A stretch of DNA of 64,000 nt from Bacillus zhangzhouensis (GTDB taxonomy: Bacteria > Bacillota > Bacilli > Bacillales > Bacillaceae), in the NCBI GenBank assembly GCA_025809375.1, contig CP099514.1:1860001-1924000 (forward strand), in the 5' to 3' direction. Made by a program: the position numbers and the translations under genes. The stretch's first letter is position 1, and each line of letters begins with the position of its first letter. Under the pieces are notes generated by a model. That model was given only the letters and a program-made list of their open reading frames with translations. It had not been told where the DNA came from and did not search any database. Below are positions 1 through 6,876 of this stretch, one piece after another.

Positions 1-7
1 GAGTGTG

Positions 8-937
8 ATGGAATTGAAAAAAAGACGAATTGGCACCTCAGATCTCTTGGTGAGCGAGGCGGCACTAGGATGCATGTCTCTTGGGACTGAAAAAGGAAAA
101 GCGCTCTCTTTATTAGATGAGGCCATTGAACTCGGAATTAACTATTTGGATACAGCCGATTTATATGATTTTGGGACAAATGAGGAAATTGTCGGGGAAG
201 CCATTAAAAACAGACGGCAGGATCTGATTTTGGCGACAAAAGGCGGCAACCGTTTTGAAAAAGGCAAACCAGGCTGGGACTGGGACCCTTCAAAGGCGTA
301 CATAAAGGAAGCAGTAAAACAAAGCCTCAAGCGGCTTCAAACAGATTATATTGATTTATATCAATTGCACGGAGGCACGATTGATGACCCGATTGATGAC
401 ACAATTGAGGCTTTTGAAGAATTAGTAGAGGAAGGCGTTATTCGCTATTATGGCATTTCATCTATCCGTCCAAATGTCATTAAAGAATATGCCAAAAAGT
501 CCAATATCGTAAGCGTGATGATGCAATATAGCTTACTTGACCGCCGCCCAGAAGAATGGTTCTCTCTTCTAGAAGAACAAAGCATTAGTGTCGTCGCAAG
601 AGGTCCTTTAGCGAAAGGATTATTAACCGAAAAACCACTTTCTCAAGCAAGTGTAGCGATTCAAAAAAAAGGCTATCTTCAATATTCATTTGAAGAGCTT
701 CAGCAGATCATTCCTTCTTTAAAAAAAGTCGCTTATGACCTATCCCTCACTGAACTGTCCATTCAGTATATACTGAAACATTCTGCGGTCAGTTCCGTTG
801 TATTTGGCGCGAGCTCGGTGGATCAGTTAAAAGAAAATATAGCAGCAGCAAATGCACGTTCTTTAAGTGACCAAGAAGTCAAAGCATTGACATACTATAC
901 AAAACCATCTGTGTATGAGGCGCACCGGTTCAAATAA
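8..937 (+). CDS. yqkF: Aldo/keto reductase YqkF
   Basis: NAD(P)H-dependent oxidoreductase of the aldo/keto reductase superfamily, presumably cytosolic; its physiological carbonyl substrate is unknown. The (beta/alpha)8-barrel signatures are visible: Asp in YLDTAD near residue 49, Tyr in LYDFG near 54, Lys in LATKGG near 78 and His in YQLHGG near 120, which form the family's catalytic tetrad. The length of about 309 residues is normal. GTG at 5 and ATG at 8 are both in frame; ATG 8 is chosen, but the Shine-Dalgarno region lies outside the window. It is the first gene of the B. subtilis-like yqkF-yqkA order. Two stacked hairpins end the transcript. Confidence 0.9.
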   Translation: MELKKRRIGTSDLLVSEAALGCMSLGTEKGKALSLLDEAIELGINYLDTADLYDFGTNEEIVGEAIKNRRQDLILATKGGNRFEKGKPGWDWDPSKAYIKEAVKQSLKRLQTDYIDLYQLHGGTIDDPIDDTIEAFEELVEEGVIRYYGISSIRPNVIKEYAKKSNIVSVMMQYSLLDRRPEEWFSLLEEQSISVVARGPLAKGLLTEKPLSQASVAIQKKGYLQYSFEELQQIIPSLKKVAYDLSLTELSIQYILKHSAVSSVVFGASSVDQLKENIAAANARSLSDQEVKALTYYTKPSVYEAHRFK

Positions 938-944
938 GAAAAAA

Positions 945-1004
945 AGATCACATGATGTGATCTCTCAGATTGAAGAAAAACTCATGTTTTTCTTCAATTT
1001 TTTT
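945..1004 (+). terminator. Double terminator of yqkF; the second hairpin resembles an IS1182 end
   Basis: A 19-bp palindrome at 945-963 (AGATCACA-TGA-TGTGATCT) is followed at 966-997 by a longer hairpin with stem ATTGAAGAAAAAC / GTTTTTCTTCAAT and then a T run. The second hairpin starts with CAG and closely matches the left end of the IS element at 29783, so it may be a solitary IS end that now works as a terminator. Confidence 0.75.
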
Positions 1005-1050
1005 ATTTTGCGTATGTATGAATAGTGTTTTTCTCTATTAAAGATGAAAA

Positions 1051-1066
1051 GGGGCTAAAAGCCCCC
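1051..1066 (-). terminator. Terminator of the LCI-like gene
   Basis: A short hairpin, GGGGCT-AAA-AGCCCC, lies just past the minus-strand stop codon and is followed on the minus strand by TTTT. Confidence 0.7.
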
Positions 1067-1072
1067 GTACTC

Positions 1073-1357
1073 TTATTTATTTGCACTTTCATAATACGCA
1101 TAATTTCCAGCTTTGCCTTTAAGGTAAAATGTAGTACCAAAACGTTTGAAATGATTCGCAAATACGCCATTACTTGAATGCATACATAATCGATTACCTC
1201 CACCTTTAAAAGGAGTTACAGAACAATCAACAATTGTAGTCACCGAAGTACGTAAATCCGCTTCTGTTGAACCATTTGTAGCAAGAGCTTGTCCAGAAAC
1301 AGGTAAAAGCAATCCTAAAGATAAAGCAACTCCAGCTATTGTTTTTCTCAATTTCAT
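1073..1357 (-). CDS. Secreted LCI-like small protein (possible antimicrobial peptide)
   Basis: A 94-residue preprotein. The signal peptide is clear: positive MKLRK, a hydrophobic core to about residue 21 and a QALA-T cleavage site near residue 26. The mature part of about 68 residues has two Cys. Its C-terminal 40 residues have the pattern HSSNGVFANHF...GTTFYLKGKAGNYAYYE, which resembles the Bacillus LCI antimicrobial peptide as I recall it (SPNGNFAASF...GT...YE). This family call is inference from memory. The ATG at 1357 is chosen over upstream in-frame ATGs because GGAGATG sits 8-9 bases before it. The gene is single, with its own terminator, and is not part of the yqk backbone. Confidence 0.6.
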   Translation of the reverse strand: MKLRKTIAGVALSLGLLLPVSGQALATNGSTEADLRTSVTTIVDCSVTPFKGGGNRLCMHSSNGVFANHFKRFGTTFYLKGKAGNYAYYESANK

Positions 1358-1678
1358 GTGAATCATCTCCATTTCCATATTTTGTAATACATCTTCATTA
1401 TAAGAAGAATGATCCTCTATTAAAAGGGTCTAAAATACTATATTTGTAATAAAAAGGGAATTAATTAAATCGATACTCCCTGTTTTCTTCTATTTTCATC
1501 CTGTATAAATATAGATGATATAATTTAGTTTAAATCCTATTTTGACGAGGCAAAAATGAAGTGTTTAAAAAGTCAGACGTATTTTCTGTCAAAGCATCTA
1601 TGTTTTGAACAAGTTCATTTGATGTTGTTCAATCTCAATGATGATGACATGAAAAAAAGGAGCATCACAGCCCCCTTT
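1358..1678. other. Intergenic region upstream of the LCI-like gene
   Basis: About 320 AT-rich bases. On the minus strand a TATAAT hexamer (1397-1402) sits about 40 bases before the LCI-like start, with only a weak -35 (TTTTAA, 17-base spacing). The right end holds the yqkE terminator. I see no convincing gene here. Confidence 0.4.
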
Positions 1679-1681
1679 TTA
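1653..1681 (-). terminator. Terminator of yqkE
   Basis: On the minus strand AAAAAGGGGGC pairs imperfectly with GCTCCTTTTTT across a 6-base loop and ends in a T run immediately after the yqkE stop codon. Confidence 0.6.
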
Positions 1682-1903
1682 GCTTTTATACTTTCTCCAG
1701 TCTAAATGGCTTTCATCTAGCAGCTCTGAAAAGCTTTTGTTTTTTTCTTTTTCTTTCTGCTGCCGAAGGAAGCCTTGTCGTTTTTGTTCTTCTCTTTTTT
1801 CTGTCTCGACAGCAAGGTTCTGTTTCATTTGAAGAAGCTGCTGTTTGACATCATCGTTTATGCCGTCCTTTAATTTCGCTTGATCTTGATTGGACTTTTT
1901 CAT
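1679..1903 (-). CDS. yqkE: YqkE, small conserved Bacillus protein (DUF3886)
   Basis: A 74-residue, very hydrophilic, Lys/Glu/Gln-rich protein that is predicted helical from residue 10 to about 60 and ends in SHLDWRKYKS. Size, composition and position between yqkF and yqkD match YqkE of B. subtilis (DUF3886). The function is unknown. There is no signal peptide or membrane segment. The ATG is preceded on the minus strand by AAAGGAGAG. It is divergent from yqkD. Confidence 0.8.
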   Translation of the reverse strand: MKKSNQDQAKLKDGINDDVKQQLLQMKQNLAVETEKREEQKRQGFLRQQKEKEKNKSFSELLDESHLDWRKYKS

Positions 1904-2027
1904 TATGCCTCTCTCCTTTTTGACTTAGTGTATCATCCGTTTTATTTTCTGAGCAATAGGCACGCCAATCTACCATCATGTGGTATGATCGTCATAGAAA
2001 AAACTCCGGAAAGGAAGAATCGGTTAG

Positions 2028-2954
2028 ATGAAGAAATGGATCGCTGTATTTGCCTTCATATTATGTCCACTCGCTGCAATCGGCATTTTTTTCACCAATA
2101 AAATGATGTATATTCGAAAATTATCGGATGAAGAGCTCATCAAACGAGAATCAAATGCAGGCCATTATCATCACGAGGAGTTTCAACAGCTTAAAAAAGA
2201 GAAAGTGTGTATTCCTTCAGCATTTGGTTATGATCTCCATGGTTATTTTGTGCCGTATCCTCATACCACTTACACGATCGTACTTTGCCACGGTGTTACA
2301 GTCAGTTTGATTAATTCCGTTAAATATATGAAATTATTCCAAAAGCTCGGATGGAATGTGATGCTTTATGATCATAGAAGACATGGAATGAGCGGCGGGA
2401 AAACCACGAGTTATGGATATTATGAAAAAGAAGATTTAGCAAAGATTGTAAAGTGGCTCAGACAAAGACTTGGGGAAAGTGCCATCATTGGGATACACGG
2501 AGAATCAATGGGTGCAGTGACGACCTTGTTATATGCCGCAAAGCCGGAAGCAAACGCCAATTTTTACATAGCAGACTGCCCTTTTGCTTCTTTTGAGGAC
2601 CAGCTTCTGTATCGATTAAAAACAGATTTCCGCCTTTCAGGGCAATGGATTCTACCACTAAGTGATCAAGTGTTAAAATGGCGGGACGGATACCGCATCC
2701 GGCAAGTTTCCCCTCTTGATGTGATCGATCAGGTGAAAGAACCTGTACTTTTTATTCATAGCCGTTATGACGACTATATCCCCTGTGAGCAAAGTCGGCA
2801 GTTATATGCACGAAAAAAGGGCGGCAAACAATTATTTATTGCGCCACACGGTGCGCATGCAATGTCTTTTAGCGAAAATAAGGAAGCTTATGAGCAAGAA
2901 ATTCAAGTATTTCTTCAAAGATTTGAATTGAATAAAGATAAAAGAGGAGAATGA
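2028..2954 (+). CDS. yqkD: Membrane-anchored alpha/beta hydrolase YqkD
   Basis: A serine hydrolase of the alpha/beta fold, 308 residues, substrate unknown. Residues 5-23 form a hydrophobic N-terminal anchor, so the catalytic domain is probably outside the cytoplasmic membrane. The nucleophile elbow GIHGESMGA lies near residue 160, a candidate acid Asp is in the SRYDDYIP segment, and the His is in APHGAHAMS near 284. YDHRRHGMSGG is the usual loop after strand beta4. GGAAAGGAAG about 8 bases before the ATG acts as ribosome site. Position and length agree with YqkD of B. subtilis. A strong terminator overlaps the stop. Confidence 0.87.
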   Translation: MKKWIAVFAFILCPLAAIGIFFTNKMMYIRKLSDEELIKRESNAGHYHHEEFQQLKKEKVCIPSAFGYDLHGYFVPYPHTTYTIVLCHGVTVSLINSVKYMKLFQKLGWNVMLYDHRRHGMSGGKTTSYGYYEKEDLAKIVKWLRQRLGESAIIGIHGESMGAVTTLLYAAKPEANANFYIADCPFASFEDQLLYRLKTDFRLSGQWILPLSDQVLKWRDGYRIRQVSPLDVIDQVKEPVLFIHSRYDDYIPCEQSRQLYARKKGGKQLFIAPHGAHAMSFSENKEAYEQEIQVFLQRFELNKDKRGE

Positions 2955-2978
2955 ACAGCAGTTCGCCTCCTCTTTTTT
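2941..2978 (+). terminator. Terminator between yqkD and the rap-phr pair
   Basis: The stem AAAGAGGAG / CTCCTCTTT is followed by TTTTTT and overlaps the yqkD stop codon. It can also serve the convergent rap-phr unit. Confidence 0.8.
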
Positions 2979-2981
2979 GAG

Positions 2982-4244
2982 CTAACTTATGCGATAGTCA
3001 CCACTGTTGTATGATGTCTGCCCGCAAGCTCCATATGGCTCTCTTCCGATTGCTGCTGACTCATGACCGATAATCCTGCAGTTGCTGCCAATAAAAGAAC
3101 TATCAAACTCGTTTTCATATAAATGACCCCCATTTTGAATTTTTGATATGGCTTGAATTTTCCTTTCGTAAAACCGGGTAGATACTTCAAACAGTCCAAG
3201 CTCATTGTAATAATGAGCCGCATCAAGTGCGAATTCCTCAATATCTGGGTATAAGCGCTTGTCCTCGAGCAGGTCTAATGTATCGTCTATGATTGTTATG
3301 TCTGCATCAACGTATAATGCTTTTAAGAACTGAAATTTGCAGATGTAAATTTCATCTTCTAATTCACAGGCCTTCATAATACCTTGTTGATAGAGGGTTA
3401 ACGACTCTTCTATTTGTTTTTGTTTAAACAGGATTTGTGTCAGCATAAATAGTGGGTCTAGAGAGCGATTAAGATGGGTTAAATTCTCCTTTTCAAACAC
3501 TTCAATAGAGTCTTTCAGATAACGGCTTGCTTCCGCAAGATCGTTCATTTGATAATAACAGTTACCTAAGTTGAAAAGGGCCGAACCTATGACTCGAGGG
3601 TTTCCAATTGAGCGCGCTCGCTTTAGAGCATTTTTAAAGTAGGGTAATGCATGTTCATAGCATTTCAAATCATCATAGTTTGCACCAATGACAAATTCAC
3701 AGTGGATGATTCTCAGCGTGTACGTTCTGTAGGCAGAATACGTATCTAACGCTTGCAAGGCATAGTGCATCGAAAAGTGGGTTTGTTTCATGTGGTAGTA
3801 AATTTCTGCTAATTTAAAGTAAAATTCTGCTCTTTCTATATCATCTGATATAAGATTGAGCTTTTTTTCTGCTGCGCGGTAATAAGCAATAGCACTTAAA
3901 TAGTTCCGCTGTTCAAATTCAAACATTCCTGTGAAAAAATGAACATAGTATTCAAGCATATCCGTTAATTTCGTTTGTGAATGTTCAATCGTTTCTAGCA
4001 AATTCTTAATTTCTTCATCATTCGAGGCTTTCTTTGCCGGTTCAAAATATTCAAGCATCACCTTGTGGCGAAAATCCATCAGCTGGTAAAACAATAACAA
4101 GTTTTGATCCTGCTCCATCTCCAGGATTTCCTGCTCGATCTCCGCCTTCAGCTTCTCTGCTTTCATCACATGAAATCCGCAAATCTGCCTATACCATTCG
4201 TTTATTTTGATTCCAACCTGAGGCGATGACAGCTTGAGCTTCAA
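2982..4244 (-). CDS. Rap-family aspartyl-phosphate phosphatase with read-through tail
   Basis: A TPR regulatory protein of the Rap family, which dephosphorylate Spo0F~P or block response regulators such as ComA and are inhibited by a Phr peptide. The N-terminal helical bundle (residues 1-75) precedes repeated TPR helices, for example ALPYFKNALKRA and GSALFNLGNCYYQ. Rap proteins usually have about 365-380 residues, but this frame has 420: the normal end falls near FYERKIQAISKIQNGG and the last 47 residues are read out of frame from the phr gene. The start is TTG, with GGGAGGTG about 10 bases upstream. A ComA box and an extended -10 lie upstream. Its exact target among Spo0F, ComA and DegU cannot be told. 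Confidence 0.85.
   Translation of the reverse strand: MKLKLSSPQVGIKINEWYRQICGFHVMKAEKLKAEIEQEILEMEQDQNLLLFYQLMDFRHKVMLEYFEPAKKASNDEEIKNLLETIEHSQTKLTDMLEYYVHFFTGMFEFEQRNYLSAIAYYRAAEKKLNLISDDIERAEFYFKLAEIYYHMKQTHFSMHYALQALDTYSAYRTYTLRIIHCEFVIGANYDDLKCYEHALPYFKNALKRARSIGNPRVIGSALFNLGNCYYQMNDLAEASRYLKDSIEVFEKENLTHLNRSLDPLFMLTQILFKQKQIEESLTLYQQGIMKACELEDEIYICKFQFLKALYVDADITIIDDTLDLLEDKRLYPDIEEFALDAAHYYNELGLFEVSTRFYERKIQAISKIQNGGHLYENEFDSSFIGSNCRIIGHESAAIGREPYGACGQTSYNSGDYRIS
2987..3118 (-). CDS. Phr signalling peptide precursor (partner of the upstream Rap)
   Basis: A 43-residue pre-peptide with a basic start, a hydrophobic segment (SLIVLLLAATAGL) and a polar tail ending RHHTTVVTIA, the architecture of exported Phr precursors processed to a penta- or hexapeptide. 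GRHHT near the tail fits the loose x-R-x-x-T pattern of several Phr peptides but is not at the very C-terminus, so the mature signal is uncertain. The ATG has GGGGGTC 8 bases upstream. The gene lies entirely inside the 3' end of the rap frame in another reading frame, and its stop is 5 bases before the rap stop. Confidence 0.7.
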   Translation of the reverse strand: MKTSLIVLLLAATAGLSVMSQQQSEESHMELAGRHHTTVVTIA

Positions 4245-4285
4245 TTCACTTTAGCACCTCCCTTCTCATATACGATACATGTTGT

Positions 4286-4294
4286 ATTCTATCA
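4286..4294 (-). promoter_or_regulatory. Extended -10 promoter of rap
   Basis: The minus strand reads TGATAGAAT, a TGn-extended -10. The -35 region is poor, as expected of an activator-dependent promoter. Transcription would start near 4279. Confidence 0.5.
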
Positions 4295-4341
4295 CATTTC
4301 CCCGAATGGAAGAAATATGAAATATCATTTTCCACAAAGTT

Positions 4342-4357
4342 TTCGGTATCCCGCAAT
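4342..4357 (-). promoter_or_regulatory. ComA-binding box upstream of rap
   Basis: TTTCGG-TATC-CCGCAA matches the ComA consensus TTGCGG-N4-CCGCAA at 11 of 12 positions. It lies about 70 bases upstream of the predicted rap start site. B. subtilis rapA, rapC, rapE and rapF are ComA targets, so competence quorum sensing probably induces this gene. Confidence 0.7.
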
Positions 4358-4524
4358 AAACGCTGCGAATGCCTATTTTTCGGCATTTACAGCCATTATT
4401 TTTTTATTTCCAGCTTGCTCATTTTGTCGAATTGCTTGTTGAAAAACGGTTTTTTCCGTTTCAAAAGATCATTTTTCATATTAGACAGCCATGCTGTTTG
4501 ATGAGATGATGAACGCACGAAAAA

Positions 4525-4546
4525 AACCCTTTCGAAAAAGGGCTTT
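4525..4546 (-). terminator. Terminator of yqkC
   Basis: CCCTTT-TTCG-AAAGGG followed by T6 on the minus strand, directly after the yqkC stop. Confidence 0.85.
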
Positions 4547-4785
4547 TATAATACATCTGTTACTTGGTCCATATTCTCTTTGATCCAATTGACAGCTAAT
4601 TCGAGCGTTGTAAATTCTTCCGTTTCAAATGTGACTTCATCTTGAAGAAGCCAAACGTCCTTTTTCACCGAATCCATTCCACCTATTGACCAGTGCAAAA
4701 GGCTATAGGGATGATTGTTATTTAAAAACGACACCCATGTTTTATTTTGTGCCGTATTTTGTATCACTTTTAGCTTTTGATCCAC
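4546..4785 (-). CDS. yqkC: YqkC, small conserved protein (DUF2552)
   Basis: A 79-residue soluble protein with no signal peptide or membrane span. Notable segments are [20 protein letters not shown] and the C-terminal helix [13 protein letters not shown]. Length and position next to yqkB match YqkC of B. subtilis (DUF2552, function unknown). It lies 12 bases downstream of yqkB and is probably co-transcribed with it. Confidence 0.8.
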   Translation of the reverse strand: MDQKLKVIQNTAQNKTWVSFLNNNHPYSLLHWSIGGMDSVKKDVWLLQDEVTFETEEFTTLELAVNWIKENMDQVTDVL

Positions 4786-4797
4786 TATATTTCCACC

Positions 4798-5124
4798 TTA
4801 CTTTACAAGTATACCCATTCTCGGGCTGAGTATTTGTTGAGGACTTTTCAACATGAGTGTATTGGCTTTTTCGTTAAAATCAATCGTCATTTCCTCGTCA
4901 AAAAAGACCTTTTGTGCTGTGTGTATGTACAGCTTAAAGAGCTGATTATGCTTGAGCTCTTCCCATTCACCTGTTCTTTCACCTGTGAGCCAAATCATTG
5001 GGACACCGCTTACCGCACAGCCGCACCCATCTGAATCATATCGAAGAAGCAGTTCTTTTGTTTCATGTCCTGCTTGTTGTTTTGTAAGGAACACTGCTGC
5101 TGGTTCTGTTATATGAATATACAT
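4798..5124 (-). CDS. yqkB: YqkB, HesB/IscA-like iron-sulfur biosynthesis family protein
   Basis: A 108-residue protein of the FeS-biosynthesis (HesB/IscA-like) fold family. The RYDSDGCGCAVSGVP segment near residues 35-50 carries two Cys (CGC). The canonical C-terminal CxC of A-type carriers is absent, so scaffold activity is not assured. Of two in-frame ATGs, the one at 5124 is chosen because AAAGGA lies 8 bases upstream; the upstream ATG at 5133 would overlap that site. It forms an apparent two-gene unit with yqkC. Confidence 0.8.
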   Translation of the reverse strand: MYIHITEPAAVFLTKQQAGHETKELLLRYDSDGCGCAVSGVPMIWLTGERTGEWEELKHNQLFKLYIHTAQKVFFDEEMTIDFNEKANTLMLKSPQQILSPRMGILVK

Positions 5125-5203
5125 GCCGAACATCCTTTTTTCGTTGATTGTTACATTGTAACATATCAGTCATCAATTAAACATGTTCATGCCCTGTCAG
5201 CTC

Positions 5204-5316
5204 TTATGTCTGATCATTTGTCTTTAACTGCTCTGACCAAATGTACGCTTCTTGTTCAATTTCTTTAATGAGCCCATCTTTTCCTTTGATATAACTTGCG
5301 ATATCTTTCGGTTCAA
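5204..5316 (-). pseudogene. Detached C-terminal remnant of the YqkA GrpB domain
   Basis: In the frame shifted relative to the upstream yqkA reading frame, the sequence encodes ALEPKDIASYIKGKDGLIKEIEQEAYIW, which is the typical last helix of a GrpB/UPF0157 domain. The joint with the preceding frame at about 5313-5320 lacks the central part of that domain, roughly 30 residues that usually follow FFRKG, and shifts the frame. It is therefore the broken end of yqkA and has no start of its own. Confidence 0.65.
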
Positions 5317-6038
5317 GCGCCTTTTCTAAAAAAACGTCTTCCCTTGAGTCCATTTTCGCCGAGAGGTTCATATCCAAGCTGGCGAAACAGGGGGTTACAC
5401 TCATCTAAGGTGCTGATATGCTTCACCTCTAGCAAGATATCAATAATTGGCTTAGCCGCCATTCCTATGACTGACGTACTGCCAATATGATGGCCATATA
5501 CCCAGTTGCCGGCAACGATCTTTTTCAGCTTGGCATGCTCATCTTGAAATTGTTTTGGCCAGCTCGATTGATATTCAATCACTTCCACCTTTCGAAGTAT
5601 CAAACGTTCCATCTTTGTTAACATCAGATTGTTTTCCACCTGCAAACGGGCCTTCTGTTTAAACCCTAGTTTTTCATAAAGCTTGATTGCTGGTGTATTT
5701 GCCTCTGCTGTTGTGAGCTCGATTGTTTTTTGATACTGAATAATGGATTGCAGGAGCGCTGTCCCGATTCCTTTTTTGACATGATGAGGGTGCACAGCTA
5801 ACCGGCTGAGGATGATCCGATTGTCATGCAGTTCATATGAAGCGATCCCTAACAAATGCCCCTCTTTTTCAAATCCTATGAAAATCTCATCTGTCTCTAT
5901 TATGTCTTTAACCGTTTCTTTTAAGGGCGGTAAATCTTGATAGCCAATTTGCTCTGTCTCCCGCTGATATGCAGCCAATTGGATATATAAAAGCTCTTTT
6001 GCTTGTTCTTTCTTTTTTTGATCCAGTCTGATGACCAT
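5313..6038 (-). CDS. yqkA: YqkA, GNAT acetyltransferase fused to a truncated GrpB domain
   Basis: Residues 1 to about 145 are a complete GNAT N-acetyltransferase domain: LSRLAVHPHHVKKGIGTALL is the acetyl-CoA-binding motif A and ANTPAIKLYEKLGF the motif B. From about residue 146 a GrpB/UPF0157 domain begins (EYQSSWPKQF, HHIGSTSVIGMAAKPIIDI) but stops at GRRFFRKGA after an internal deletion with frameshift; the missing end is at 5204-5316. The GNAT half could still be active. ATG 6038 is chosen because GGAGG lies 7 bases upstream; an earlier in-frame start at 6071 lacks such a site. The acyl acceptor is unknown. Confidence 0.8.
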   Translation of the reverse strand: MVIRLDQKKKEQAKELLYIQLAAYQRETEQIGYQDLPPLKETVKDIIETDEIFIGFEKEGHLLGIASYELHDNRIILSRLAVHPHHVKKGIGTALLQSIIQYQKTIELTTAEANTPAIKLYEKLGFKQKARLQVENNLMLTKMERLILRKVEVIEYQSSWPKQFQDEHAKLKKIVAGNWVYGHHIGSTSVIGMAAKPIIDILLEVKHISTLDECNPLFRQLGYEPLGENGLKGRRFFRKGA

Positions 6039-6274
6039 GCGTTTGCCTCCAGCTTTTTCACAAAAAATCAACTACCTGTCTGATCAATTGGTTGTAATGA
6101 TGTATCAGCCTTTTTTTCTTTCAGCTTTGTTGGTTCTTCGTTCTTTCGCTGTCATCTCCTTTAAATTTCACACTTATTTCAAAAAGTTCACTTTTGTGCG
6201 AAAGTTTTATTCTTTTGTTATGTTAAGATGGTTCATATAGGAAATCGAACGAATGTTTATTGGAGATGATGATA

Positions 6275-6724
6275 TTGGTTTGGATTGTTACTTCACTTGT
6301 TGTGTTTAGTCTTTTAAAGCTGGTTGTCACTTCGCTGCCTTCTGGTGTTGTTGAACGCCTTTTTAGTCGTTATGCGGTGCATGCAAAAGTAACAAGTGAT
6401 CTAACAACGATGACGTTTCAAGGACGTCCACTCGATGATCAGCAAACATCTGAAATTATTCAACATTTTAATGATGCAATCTTTATTGAACGCTATTATA
6501 TTTATCCTGGTGACGAAGAGCGTTTTCTTCATCCGCAGGAAGGGCCGACACCGCTTATCATGCAAACAAAGCTTGGCAGGCATGATGTGACCCTTTATCT
6601 ATATCATTACGATGACCACGTGGATGTGGTGCGGCAGTTTACCCATAAGCCTAAGAAAAAGCTAATGGCCTATCGTTTGCGTTCTGAACCGCTCCAAACA
6701 TCAAATAACTTGGCACATGCTTAA
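6275..6724 (+). CDS. YfmQ-family membrane-anchored protein
   Basis: About 149 residues: one N-terminal membrane segment (WIVTSLVVFSLLKLVVTSL) followed by a soluble domain with an aromatic patch (IFIERYYIYPGDEERFLHP, TLYLYHYDDHVDVV). The pattern fits the Bacillus YfmQ family as I remember it; the function is unknown. Start choice is unusual: ATG codons at 6266 and 6269 directly abut the GGAG at 6262-6265, so TTG at 6275, 9 bases after GGAG, is more likely. The gene is not part of the yqk/yqj backbone of B. subtilis. Confidence 0.6.
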   Translation: MVWIVTSLVVFSLLKLVVTSLPSGVVERLFSRYAVHAKVTSDLTTMTFQGRPLDDQQTSEIIQHFNDAIFIERYYIYPGDEERFLHPQEGPTPLIMQTKLGRHDVTLYLYHYDDHVDVVRQFTHKPKKKLMAYRLRSEPLQTSNNLAHA

Positions 6725-6747
6725 AATGACTCATTTTACTCAGATGA

Positions 6748-6775
6748 GACGAAGTGGAGACACTTCGTCTTTTTT
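6748..6775 (+). terminator. Terminator of the YfmQ-like gene
   Basis: A perfect 9-bp stem, GACGAAGTG / CACTTCGTC, with a GAGA loop and T6 tail. Confidence 0.9.
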
Positions 6776-6849
6776 GTATGGATTTACACTCTTCTCTTTG
6801 AATGATTTACCAGTATCAATTTCACCTTCTAGCGGTTAAAATGTATACA

Positions 6850-6861
6850 GAACATACGTTC
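6850..6861 (+). promoter_or_regulatory. LexA (DinR) operator of polY2
   Basis: GAAC-ATAC-GTTC matches the Bacillus SOS box (CGAACnnnnGTTCG) in both half-sites. It lies 15 bases before the polY2 start codon, so LexA would block transcription until DNA damage. Confidence 0.85.
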
Positions 6862-6876
6862 TAAGAGGTGAAAATC

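Larger units (their letters stand above)
4245..4545. other. rap control region
   Basis: Gene-free 300 bases. They contain the rap promoter (4286-4294), a ComA box (4342-4357), an inverted repeat AATGCC...GGCATT (about 4371-4387), a perfect Spo0A-type box TTGTCGAA (4424-4431) and, at the right end, the yqkC terminator. Confidence 0.5.

Noticed and set aside
1556-1702. A plus-strand 48-codon frame with an upstream GAGG and a nearby TATAAT
   Set aside because: It overlaps the terminator and end of yqkE, has no recognisable fold or homologue, and its second half is terminator sequence.
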